DNA of 5,349 nt from Pseudomonadota bacterium (GTDB lineage Bacteria; Pseudomonadota; Gammaproteobacteria; Burkholderiales; Burkholderiaceae_C): the NCBI GenBank assembly GCA_023418355.1, contig JAEZZU010000122.1, positions 1 through 5,349 on the forward strand, read 5' to 3'. Positions within the stretch are counted from its first letter, which is position 1; each line of letters starts with the position of its first letter. A program made the position numbers and the translations under genes. Under the pieces are notes generated by a model, which saw nothing but the letters and a program-made list of their open reading frames with translations, had not been told where the DNA came from and did no database searches. Shown in pieces: positions 1-5,349 of the stretch.

Positions 1-314
1 ACGATCTGGAGCAAGCATTCTCCGAATTCGGTAACGTCGTATCCGCTAAGGTCATGATGGAGCGCGACTCCGGCCGTTCCAAGGGCTTCGGCTTTGTGGA
101 AATGTCTTCCGACGCTGAAGCACAAGCTGCCATCGAAGGCCTGCACGAGCAGCCTCTGGGCGGCCGTAACATGATGGTCAACGTGGCCCGTCCCCGTGAA
201 GAGCGTCCTGCCGGCTTCGGCGGCGGCTTCCGTGGCAACAACGGCGGCGGTTTCCGTGGCGGCCGTGAAGGCGGCTTTGGTGGTGGTTTCGGCGGTGGCC
301 GCGATCGCTACTAA
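1..314 (+). CDS. RRM-domain RNA-binding protein, 5'-truncated by window edge
   Basis: The frame is open from base 3 to the TAA at 312-314 and gives 103 residues. The start lies upstream of the window; roughly 15-20 N-terminal residues, including the first RRM strand with RNP2, are missing. The visible part begins in RRM helix 1 (DLEQAFSEFG). It contains an RNP1 motif, KGFGFVEM, at visible residues 27-34, and then the second helix (DAEAQAAIEGL) and last strand (NMMVNVARPR). A low-complexity tail of about 30 residues follows, made of Gly, Phe and Arg with RGG-like repeats and ending GRDRY. This is the layout of small single-RRM proteins of cyanobacteria and proteobacteria, which bind single-stranded RNA in the cytoplasm. 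In such proteins the RNP1 aromatics stack on bases and the RGG tail adds non-specific affinity. The RNA target is unknown. The gene is followed 45 bases later by a strong terminator. Confidence 0.93.
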   Translation, partial: DLEQAFSEFGNVVSAKVMMERDSGRSKGFGFVEMSSDAEAQAAIEGLHEQPLGGRNMMVNVARPREERPAGFGGGFRGNNGGGFRGGREGGFGGGFGGGRDRY

Positions 315-330
315 GCACTCAGATTGCGTT

Positions 331-390
331 GTCTGTCTCAGGCAGACAGCATGCTGAACAAAAAATCTGCCCTTGCGGCAGATTTTTTTT
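331..390. terminator. Rho-independent terminator of the RRM gene, apparently bidirectional
   Basis: The main hairpin pairs TCTGCC (366-371) with GGCAGA (377-382) around a 5-base loop. It is flanked by six A (360-365) and eight T (383-390), which extend the stem by A-T pairs. On the plus strand the T-run gives the U-tract for the RRM transcript. On the minus strand the A-run becomes six U, so the same element can stop transcription coming from the decayed sensor. A weaker hairpin, GTCTG (331-335) with CAGAC (343-347), sits just before it. Confidence 0.88.
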
Positions 391-399
391 CGCCTGTGC

Positions 400-1363
400 A
401 TGCCAGCCGCCAGCGGCTGGCGCGCAACGATCCACCAGCCCAGGTCAGTGACCGTAGCTGGCAGCTGGACCGCCGTGATCAGATAAGGCTGGGGCCGGTC
501 TTTCCAGATGGTAGACACCGGTCTGCCTGCCAGCGCATCTTGTAGCTGCTTGCCTTGGAGTGGCAAGTTTTGGCCTAAGTCGGTATAGGGGGCCATGACA
601 CCTGCCGGTGCATAAATGAGCTCGCCTTGGTGGTCGAAGATAAATACGCTTTGCTGCAGGACCGTGCCAGGGCCTTGGAGCAGACGCTCTACCGCATCGC
701 GTACCCAGTCCCAGCTGCCGTGTATGCCCAGCACACCCGCGACACGGCCGTCTGGGTGGTAGATGGGGGCCGAGAAGTCCACCAGGCGCAAAGGTTCGCC
801 GGTCACGCTGCGTGGCAGCAAATCTGCCAGCAGCTTCGCCGGGTGCACTTCGCTGATAAGGGTGTACTCATGCCTTCCTGAAACCAGGGCCGTGCAGCCA
901 CATTCGCGCCTTGCAGCATGCCTTGCGTGGCATTGCGTACCGTGCCTTGTGCATCCGCTACACCAATCCAGACGTTGTGTGGGTTGATATGCTGCACGCG
1001 GTCTAGCATGGTGCGTACGCTGTCGGCATCCAGACCGTTTTCCCACAGCTCTTTGGCGCGTGCCAGCACTTGTGTGCGGTGGCTTTGCTGGCTGATTTCT
1101 TCGTGCAGCAAGGTCGCAGTGTTGTGTGCAACCATGTTCAGGCTGGTTGCGGCTTGTTGCTGCAGGCGCAGTTTGAGGATTTCCCCCCACAGCAGACACA
1201 GTGCGATGGTCAGCAATGCCGTAAAACTGCCAAATACCAGCGCAATGTGGGTGCGAAAACTTTTGGTGCGGGGGCTGGAAGGGGGCATAACGCGGGGACT
1301 GGAGAAAGACGCAGCTGAGGGGAGGGGGCGAGGAGCAATAAGCACTGCGTGACCTTTGATCAT
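400..1363 (-). pseudogene. Broken membrane sensor: N-terminal TM plus dCACHE-like domain, frameshifted, output domain lost
   Basis: From the ATG at 1363 (alternative GTG 1366 or internal ATG 1288; none has a convincing ribosome binding site) the frame reads about 168 residues. It has a basic N-terminus, one membrane helix at about 1249-1187 (HIALVFGSFTALLTIALCLLW), then an extracytoplasmic region ending ARPWFQEGMSTP at 860. From there the frame gives nonsense and stops at 803. One base over, from 857, it resumes with ISEVHPAKLLADLLP, LRLVDFSAP, GRVAGVLGIHGSWDW and DLGWWIVARQPLAA. This is the second half of the same dCACHE-type ligand-binding domain. A one-base loss near 858-860 therefore broke the gene. 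Intact relatives carry a GGDEF, kinase or similar output domain after the sensor; here homology ends near 400. That downstream frame has no stop anywhere down to base 1. It is probably non-functional; a sequencing error could explain the frameshift but not the missing 3' end. Confidence 0.8.
402..421. repeat. 20-bp perfect inverted repeat at the end of sensor homology
   Basis: GCCAGCCGC (402-410) and GCGGCTGGC (413-421) are exact reverse complements separated by CA. On the minus strand it covers the codons for RQPLAAG, the last residues that still look like the sensor protein. It lies 12 bases beyond the T-run of the RRM terminator. It may be only a coding coincidence, or it may mark a deletion endpoint or form a second hairpin for minus-strand transcription. 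Confidence 0.6.
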
Positions 1364-1626
1364 CACCCACTGGCACTTGCAACCGCAACATCATTGCCCC
1401 CTGCTGATTGGCATAAAACAACCCCTCCGGCGCCAGTAACCCCCCTTTGCGTGGCCATCTGCTGGTCGAGTATTTAGGTATCTCTCCAAGCATTCGCCCA
1501 GATAAACATGCTGGCCAGTGGCGTCTGCTGCACGAGCAGGCCCATGCTGAGCCACCAGGGCTAAGGGGGGTATAGATAAAAATGGCCTCCAGGGCTTATG
1601 GGGTAAGCGCTGGCAGCTATGGATTT
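1364..1626. other. Non-coding gap between the broken sensor and the LysR gene
   Basis: I see no convincing gene in these 263 bases. Open frames across it have no recognisable domain and no ribosome binding site. One is a 31-codon minus-strand frame (ATG at 1458) whose TGA overlaps the sensor ATG at 1363. The stretch holds a hairpin repeat at its LysR end, described separately, and G/C homopolymer runs near 1441-1446 and 1565-1570. It should contain the promoter of the sensor remnant, but I cannot identify one. Confidence 0.6.
1591..1611 (-). repeat. Hairpin repeat downstream of the LysR gene, possible terminator
   Basis: AGGGCTTA (1591-1598) and TAAGCGCT (1604-1611) form an 8-bp stem with one mismatch around the loop TGGGG. 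The sequence continues GGCAGCTAT to 1620. It resembles an intergenic element with AGCGCTTA...TAAGCGCT arms and an AGCAGCTAT flank that I associate with Comamonadaceae genomes (recollection, not a search). On the minus strand it lies 15 bases past the LysR stop and is followed about 8 bases later by TTTTT (1582-1578), so it may also terminate the LysR transcript, though the U-run is set back from the stem. Confidence 0.5.
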
Positions 1627-2550
1627 TCAGATATCTGCAGGTGCTGGCTGAAAGGCGGCCATGCCTTGCAGGCAAAACTCCAGAAAGCGATTGGCGGCTG
1701 GTGACAGCTGCCGTCCCGTGCGTGTGATGAGCTGCATCTGCGCATGCGCAAAGGCGGGGTTGTCGATGGGGATGGCGCGCACCAGGCCCTGTGCCAGTTC
1801 GGTGGTGACGGCGCACTGGGGCAGGAGGGTGACGCCCTGACCGCTGCAGACAAAGTGCAGCAGCACGCTGATGAGGTTGCTGGTCAGCGCGGGGCTCAGG
1901 TGCAGCTGGTCGGTCTGCTCGGCATATTCCACCAGCTGGCGAATGCCATAGACCCCTTGCAGCAAGGCCACGGGCCAGGCCTGCAGCTGCTGCAGCGAAG
2001 TGCTGCTTTGCAGGGCCAGCGGGTGGTTGCTGGCAACGATGGCATGCATGGGCTGCAGCGCGCTGGCGCGCACCTGCACCATGGGGTCGGCAGGGGCGTA
2101 GTAGACCAGCCCCATTTCTGCCTGGTCTTCGCGCACGCGGCGCATGATTTCGTTGGTGCCATAGACCTCCAGTGACACCGAAATGCCCGGGTGCTGCTGG
2201 CGAAACTGCTGCAGTGGCCCTTGCACCAGCTCCAGCGCAAAGCCTTCGCCGCTGACCACGCTGACGGTACCGGTGTTCAGACCACGCAGCGCTTCCACCT
2301 TGGCCAGCATGTCGTGCTGGTGGGCCAGGTGCTGGCGGTAATAGTCCAGCAGCAGCTGCCCGGCGGCCGTGGGCACCACGCCGCTGCGGTGGCGCTCCAG
2401 CAGCGCCAGCCCCAGTTCTTCTTCCAGCAGGGCAATCTGGCGGCTGACGGCCGAGGGCACGATGCCCAGTTTTTCCGCCGCATGGCGCACGCTGCCAGTG
2501 GTGACAGCTTCATACAAATAACGAGCACGGGAATCGTGAAAGGCGAGCAT
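1627..2550 (-). CDS. LysR-type transcriptional regulator
   Basis: This is a 307-residue protein, the normal LTTR length. An N-terminal winged helix-turn-helix spans about residues 3-64. It shows the family pattern GSVRHAAEKLGIVPSAVSRQ, then LEEELGLALLER and the VVPTAAG wing. A linker helix (LLLDYYRQHLAHQHDMLAKVEAL) follows, then a periplasmic-binding-protein-like effector domain from about residue 93 (GTVSVVSGEGFALELV) to the C-terminus. I chose the ATG at 2550; a TTG at 2556 in frame is possible, and neither has a clear Shine-Dalgarno. LTTRs bind as tetramers to T-N11-A palindromes and usually activate a divergent gene when a small ligand binds, while repressing themselves. Here the divergent gene is the DUF3100 membrane protein, with a perfect palindrome between them. 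The ligand is probably the substrate or product of the transporter/amidohydrolase pair; this is inferred from position only. Confidence 0.95.
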   Translation of the reverse strand: MLAFHDSRARYLYEAVTTGSVRHAAEKLGIVPSAVSRQIALLEEELGLALLERHRSGVVPTAAGQLLLDYYRQHLAHQHDMLAKVEALRGLNTGTVSVVSGEGFALELVQGPLQQFRQQHPGISVSLEVYGTNEIMRRVREDQAEMGLVYYAPADPMVQVRASALQPMHAIVASNHPLALQSSTSLQQLQAWPVALLQGVYGIRQLVEYAEQTDQLHLSPALTSNLISVLLHFVCSGQGVTLLPQCAVTTELAQGLVRAIPIDNPAFAHAQMQLITRTGRQLSPAANRFLEFCLQGMAAFQPAPADI

Positions 2551-2601
2551 GTGCAACAGAAAGTGATGGCTTACGAGTGGAGCAAGTGACTGCCTGGATT
2601 C

Positions 2602-2620
2602 TGTTCTAATTTTTAGAACA
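2602..2620. promoter_or_regulatory. Predicted LysR operator, perfect palindrome
   Basis: TGTTCTAA (2602-2609) and TTAGAACA (2613-2620) are exact reverse complements around TTT. The core contains T-N11-A (T at 2605, A at 2617), the LTTR consensus. Its centre is 61 bases upstream of the LysR ATG and 159 bases upstream of the DUF3100 ATG. A degenerate AT-rich neighbour (ATAACTCTAAAAAAAT, 2620-2635) lies on the transporter side, where an LTTR activation half-site would be expected. Confidence 0.7.
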
Positions 2621-2634
2621 TAACTCTAAAAAAA

Positions 2635-2658
2635 TTGCAATCTATGCGCAGATATAGT
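2635..2658 (+). promoter_or_regulatory. Possible promoter of the DUF3100 gene
   Basis: TATAGT at 2653-2658 is a fair -10 element. No -35 at normal spacing is good, since TTGCAA at 2635-2640 is only 12 bases away, as is common for promoters that need an LTTR activator. If transcription starts near 2665, the palindrome centre falls at about -54 and the 5' leader is about 105 bases. On the opposite strand TTGCAA with TCTAAA (2617-2612) at 17-base spacing could be the LysR promoter, with its -10 inside the operator, which would suit autorepression. Confidence 0.35.
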
Positions 2659-2757
2659 CTTTGACAGTGGCCTGCGTGCATAACCCGTGTGGTTGTGGGG
2701 TGCGGCCGAACGGTTTGTTCAATATCAGCGCGTGGGACTGCGCAGGCAGCGGCGCTC

Positions 2758-2763
2758 AAAGGA
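2758..2763 (+). promoter_or_regulatory. Ribosome binding site that sets the DUF3100 start
   Basis: AAAGGA lies 6 bases before the ATG at 2770. It favours this start over the in-frame GTG at 2689, whose extra 27 residues (VVGCGRTVCS...) look like translated leader, not protein. Confidence 0.75.
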
Positions 2764-2769
2764 AAATCG

Positions 2770-4110
2770 ATGACTTCAAACGTTCCAAAGGCCGCTGCGG
2801 CCCGCTCTGGCATCAGCACAGGCAGCATCGTGCAGGTGTTTGCACTGGCGCTGGTGATTGCCGCTTTGTCCGAATGGCTGGGGCCACTGCCTATTGAGCT
2901 GGGTGTGGGCAAGGTGGTACTGCTGCCCATGATCTGGGCCTTGCTCATCGGCCTGATTCTGGGCCTGCTGGCCCAGCGCATGCCCAAGCCTTTGAGCCTG
3001 GGGCTGCACAGCCAGCACCTGGCGGCGGCCGTGCTCTCCTGCGCCTTGTTCCTCTTCATTGCCAAGCTGGGCCTGATGGTGGGCGGCTCACTGCCGCAGC
3101 TGGCCAAGGTGGGCTGGGGCCTGGCGCTGCAGGAGCTTGGCAATCTGATTGGCTGTGTGCTGCTGGGCATGCCGGTGGCGCTGCTGTTGGGCATCAAGCG
3201 CGAGGCCATTGGTGCCACGTTCTCGATTGGCCGTGAACCCGGTCTGGCTATTGTGGGTGAGCGCTTTGGTATGGATTCGCCCGAAGGCCGTGGCGTGCTG
3301 GCCGAATACATTACCGGCACGCTGATTGGTGCCATCTTTATTTCTCTGCTGGCAGGCTTTGTGGCCAGCCTGAATATCTTTCACCCCATTGCACTGGGCA
3401 TGGGCGCGGGTGTGGGCTCGGGCAGCATGACGGCGGCTGCGGTGGGTGCTATTTCTGCACAGTACCCAGACCGTGCGAATGACATTGCCACCTTTGCGGC
3501 GGCCGCCAACCTGATTGCCACCACGCTGGGCACGTACCTGACGCTGTTTATCTCGCTGCCGCTGGCCGTGCGCGCTTACCGCTTGATGGAACCCATTCTG
3601 GGCCGCAACCGCAAGGCCGTGGCCGTGCAGGAAGCTGCACCTGCTGCGCAGGAAGTGGTGCATGCACCCACGCTGAATCTGGGCATGCGTCTGCTGGCCT
3701 GGGTGTATGTGGGCTTTCTGGTGCTGGTGGGCAACCAGATTGGCTACGGCATCCCCATGCTGGATGCGCTGCCGGGCATCGTCCTCATCATTGCCGTGGT
3801 GCTGGTAGGTGATCTGATCTATATGGGCACGGGCCGCAAGCTGCCTGCGGTGTGCTGGATTTCGTTTGTGGCGATGGCGCTGACTTTCCCTGCCGTGCCT
3901 TATGCGGCAGAGGTGGCGGCGATCACTGGCAAGGTGAACTTCCTGGCCATGATTACCCCCATGTTGACCTTTGCTGGCTTGTCGCTGGCCAAGGACATTC
4001 CCGCTTTCCGTCGCCTGGGCTGGCGCATTGTGGTGGTCTCGCTGATGGCCAATGCCGGCGTCTTCCTGGCGGCTGCAGCGATTGCCCAGTTCTTTGTGAC
4101 CCATATGTAA
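2770..4110 (+). CDS. DUF3100-family polytopic membrane protein, putative transporter
   Basis: This is a 446-residue, very hydrophobic inner-membrane protein with about 10-12 membrane segments. They lie near residues 18-37, 47-69, 82-105, 119-141, 176-200, 205-228, 236-262, 305-323, 330-350, 358-376, 388-407 and 417-440. A hydrophilic, Ala/Glu-rich loop at 270-302 splits it into two halves. Recognisable conserved stretches are GIKREAIGATFSIGREPGLA (141-160), RGVLAEYITGTLIGAIF (174-190) and the Gly-rich GMGAGVGSGSMTAAAVGA (210-227). I recognise these as the DUF3100 pattern (by memory of the family). The family has no established function. The fold and the Gly-rich segment within a membrane helix are reminiscent of secondary carriers such as GltS, so transport is the likely role. 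It is divergent from a LysR gene and followed by an M20 amidohydrolase, which suggests it imports that enzyme's substrate. The start is set by AAAGGA at 2758. Confidence 0.85.
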   Translation: MTSNVPKAAAARSGISTGSIVQVFALALVIAALSEWLGPLPIELGVGKVVLLPMIWALLIGLILGLLAQRMPKPLSLGLHSQHLAAAVLSCALFLFIAKLGLMVGGSLPQLAKVGWGLALQELGNLIGCVLLGMPVALLLGIKREAIGATFSIGREPGLAIVGERFGMDSPEGRGVLAEYITGTLIGAIFISLLAGFVASLNIFHPIALGMGAGVGSGSMTAAAVGAISAQYPDRANDIATFAAAANLIATTLGTYLTLFISLPLAVRAYRLMEPILGRNRKAVAVQEAAPAAQEVVHAPTLNLGMRLLAWVYVGFLVLVGNQIGYGIPMLDALPGIVLIIAVVLVGDLIYMGTGRKLPAVCWISFVAMALTFPAVPYAAEVAAITGKVNFLAMITPMLTFAGLSLAKDIPAFRRLGWRIVVVSLMANAGVFLAAAAIAQFFVTHM

Positions 4111-4136
4111 GGGCACATTCGCCGCAGATGTGATCC

Positions 4137-4176
4137 ATGCCTCGTCAGTACCTGCGTGCTGCGAGGCATTTTGTTT
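4137..4176 (+). terminator. Strong hairpin terminator after the DUF3100 gene
   Basis: ATGCCTCG (4137-4144) pairs with CGAGGCAT (4162-4169). After one bulged T, CAGTAC (4146-4151) pairs with GTGCTG (4156-4161) around the tetraloop CTGC. That makes 14 base pairs with one bulge and one G-T wobble. The stem is followed by TTTTGTTT (4169-4176). It starts 26 bases after the DUF3100 stop, so it should end or reduce transcription before the amidohydrolase gene. Confidence 0.8.
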
Positions 4177-4203
4177 GGGGCTGCGTCTGCACTGCAGCGG
4201 GCG

Positions 4204-4240
4204 TATATTGCTATCAACTTTGATTTTTTGAACAAGAGGA
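4204..4240 (+). promoter_or_regulatory. Start region of the amidohydrolase gene: possible -10, inverted repeat, RBS
   Basis: TATATT (4204-4209) could be a -10 element, but no good -35 precedes it at 17 bases. ATCAA (4213-4217) and TTGAT (4220-4224) form a small inverted repeat, followed by a T-run. AAGAGGA (4233-4239) is a good ribosome binding site 8 bases before the ATG at 4248. The GCTATCAA...TTGAT text resembles sequence common between genes in this family, so it need not be a regulator site. Confidence 0.4.
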
Positions 4241-4247
4241 ATCTGTC

Positions 4248-5349
4248 ATGAACACCATCAAATGGCCCGGTCAGCAAACGCTGCAGGCATGGAGGCATGA
4301 CTTTCACCGCCATCCCGAAACCGCCTACCAGGAGCACCGTACCAGCCAGCGTGTGACTGAGCTGCTGCAAAGCTTTGGCCTGGAAGTCCACACGGGGCTG
4401 GCTGGCACCGGCGTGGTGGCTGTGCTGCGTGGTAGCCGTGGCGATGGCCCATCCATTGGCCTGCGCGCAGACATGGATGCCCTGCATGTGCAGGAGCTCA
4501 ACAGCTGCGAGCACAAGTCGGTGAACGAAGGCCGCATGCACGCCTGCGGCCACGACGGCCACACCACCATGCTGCTGGGCGCGGCGCAGGCGCTGGCCTC
4601 CAACCCCGACTTTGCAGGTACGGTGCATTTCATCTTCCAGCCCGCAGAAGAAAACGAGGGCGGCGCGCGCTCCATGATTGAGCAGGGCCTGTTTGAGCGC
4701 TTCCCCATGGATGCGGTCTACAGCATGCACAACTGGCCTGGTCTGCCTGTGGGCACAGCGGCCGTGCACAGCACCGCCGTGATGGCCGCATTTGATATTT
4801 TTGACCTGACCTTGACAGGCAAGGGCTGCCACGCTGCCATGCCGCATCTGGGCAAGGACGCGCTGCTGGCGGCCTGCCAGCTGGTGACGCAGCTGCCCGC
4901 ACTGATTGCCCGTGAGCAGGAGGTACACAAGCCCGCCGTGCTGAGTGTGACCAGCTTCAACGCGGGTGACACCTATAACGTGATGCCTGAAGTCATCAAG
5001 CTGCGCGGTACCGTGCGCTGCTTTGACATGGAGCAGCGCGCCCGGATTGAGCAGCGCTTTCGTGATGCGATTGCCGCCACCTGCACCCTGCATGGTCTGC
5101 AGGCGCAGCTGGACTACCGCGTGAGTTACCCCGCCACCATCAACCACCCCGAGCATGCGCAAGTGTGCGCCGGGGTGCTGGAGCAGGTGCTGGGCGAAGG
5201 CAATGTGTGCCGCGACTTGAAACCCAGCATGGCCTCGGAAGACTTTTCCTTCATGTCGCAGACCCGCCCCGGTGTCTATATCTGGATGGGCAATGGTGAA
5301 GACAGTGCCTCGCTGCACAACCCGAAGTACGACTTCAACGACAACGTAT
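4248..5349 (+). CDS. M20-family amidohydrolase (hippurate hydrolase/aminoacylase type), 3'-truncated by window edge
   Basis: The ATG at 4248 has AAGAGGA eight bases upstream. 367 residues are visible with no stop; relatives are about 390-400 residues, so about 25-30 C-terminal residues are missing. It is a cytoplasmic metallo-hydrolase with no signal peptide that cleaves amide bonds of N-acyl amino acids or similar conjugates. Family landmarks are all present: RHDFHRHPE (16-24), GLRADMDAL (71-79), MHACGHDGHT (97-106, metal ligands C100 and H102), FQPAEENEGG (130-139, general base E134 and ligand E135), MHNWPGLPVG (160-169, ligand H161), GKGCHAAMPH (191-200, the dimerisation domain His), MASEDFSFM (328-336) and LHNPKYDFND (357-366, ligand H358). 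Ligand roles follow the plant ILL2/aminoacylase relatives. Residue 194 is Cys where Gly or Ser is more usual. The enzyme looks catalytically complete. The acyl group and amino acid it prefers cannot be read from sequence. The neighbouring putative transporter and LysR regulator suggest an imported substrate. Confidence 0.93.
   Translation, partial: MNTIKWPGQQTLQAWRHDFHRHPETAYQEHRTSQRVTELLQSFGLEVHTGLAGTGVVAVLRGSRGDGPSIGLRADMDALHVQELNSCEHKSVNEGRMHACGHDGHTTMLLGAAQALASNPDFAGTVHFIFQPAEENEGGARSMIEQGLFERFPMDAVYSMHNWPGLPVGTAAVHSTAVMAAFDIFDLTLTGKGCHAAMPHLGKDALLAACQLVTQLPALIAREQEVHKPAVLSVTSFNAGDTYNVMPEVIKLRGTVRCFDMEQRARIEQRFRDAIAATCTLHGLQAQLDYRVSYPATINHPEHAQVCAGVLEQVLGEGNVCRDLKPSMASEDFSFMSQTRPGVYIWMGNGEDSASLHNPKYDFNDNV

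Noticed and set aside
918..1352. 144-residue plus-strand open frame
   Set aside because: Antisense to the sensor remnant, whose dCACHE-type sequence is clear; this frame is Cys/Ser/Arg-rich with no family resemblance.
1361..1458. 31-codon minus-strand frame with its TGA overlapping the sensor ATG, a possible leader peptide
   Set aside because: It has no ribosome binding site and no recognisable composition, and the downstream gene is itself broken; chance is the simpler explanation.
2661..2666. Perfect TTGACA as a -35 box for the DUF3100 gene
   Set aside because: No -10-like hexamer lies 16-18 bases downstream (the sequence there is around ACCCGTGT), and the nearest candidate, CATAAC, is only 12 bases away.
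2613..3335. 240-residue minus-strand open frame crossing the divergent promoter region
   Set aside because: It overlaps the predicted operator and the DUF3100 N-terminus. The Ser/Pro/Arg-rich translation has no domain signal.
3088..4116. 342-residue minus-strand open frame opposite the DUF3100 gene
   Set aside because: Extremely His, Gln, Arg and Asn-rich composition and no recognisable motif; it is the antisense of a strongly coding membrane-protein gene.
3900..5318. 472-residue minus-strand open frame opposite the end of the DUF3100 gene and the amidohydrolase
   Set aside because: It covers two well-supported plus-strand genes and the terminator between them. The product is His/Gln/Gly-rich with no domain pattern, as expected for the reverse of GC-rich codons.
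1..5349. CRISPR array, tRNA, rRNA, insertion sequence or phage genes
   Set aside because: I found no regularly spaced repeats, tRNA-like cloverleaf, transposase motifs or terminal inverted repeats with target duplications on either strand.

Overview
The window looks like chromosome of a betaproteobacterium of the Comamonadaceae, most likely Comamonas or a close relative. This rests on GC-rich codon use, the protein flavour of every gene, and intergenic hairpins of an AGCGCTTA...TAAGCGCT type that I associate with this family. The genus is inferred, not proven.

Layout: (1) Bases 1-314 hold the 3' end of a small RRM-type RNA-binding protein with a Gly/Arg-rich tail. It ends at a strong hairpin with U-tracts on both strands (360-390). 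(2) On the minus strand, about 1363 down to 400, is a decayed membrane sensor: an N-terminal membrane helix and a dCACHE-like periplasmic domain. It is broken by a one-base frameshift near 858-860. It has lost its output domain and has no in-frame stop before it runs into the RRM terminator. (3) Bases 1364-1626 are non-coding, with one hairpin repeat next to the end of the next gene. (4) A LysR-type regulator (minus, 1627-2550) is divergent from a multi-spanning membrane protein that I recognise as a DUF3100 protein (plus, 2770-4110). A 19-bp perfect palindrome at 2602-2620 lies in the gap between them. (5) After a strong terminator-like hairpin (4137-4176), an M20-family amidohydrolase (hippurate hydrolase/aminoacylase type) starts at 4248 and runs off the window at 5349.

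The most interesting unit is 1627-5349: a LysR regulator, a putative transporter of uncharacterised family and a metal-dependent amidohydrolase. The simplest reading is a regulated uptake-and-hydrolysis module for an amide-linked small molecule such as an N-acyl amino acid, aryl-amide conjugate or small peptide-like compound. The LysR protein would sense the substrate and switch on the transporter. The substrate cannot be read from the sequence, and the shared regulation of the amidohydrolase is an inference, because it appears to have its own start region behind a terminator.
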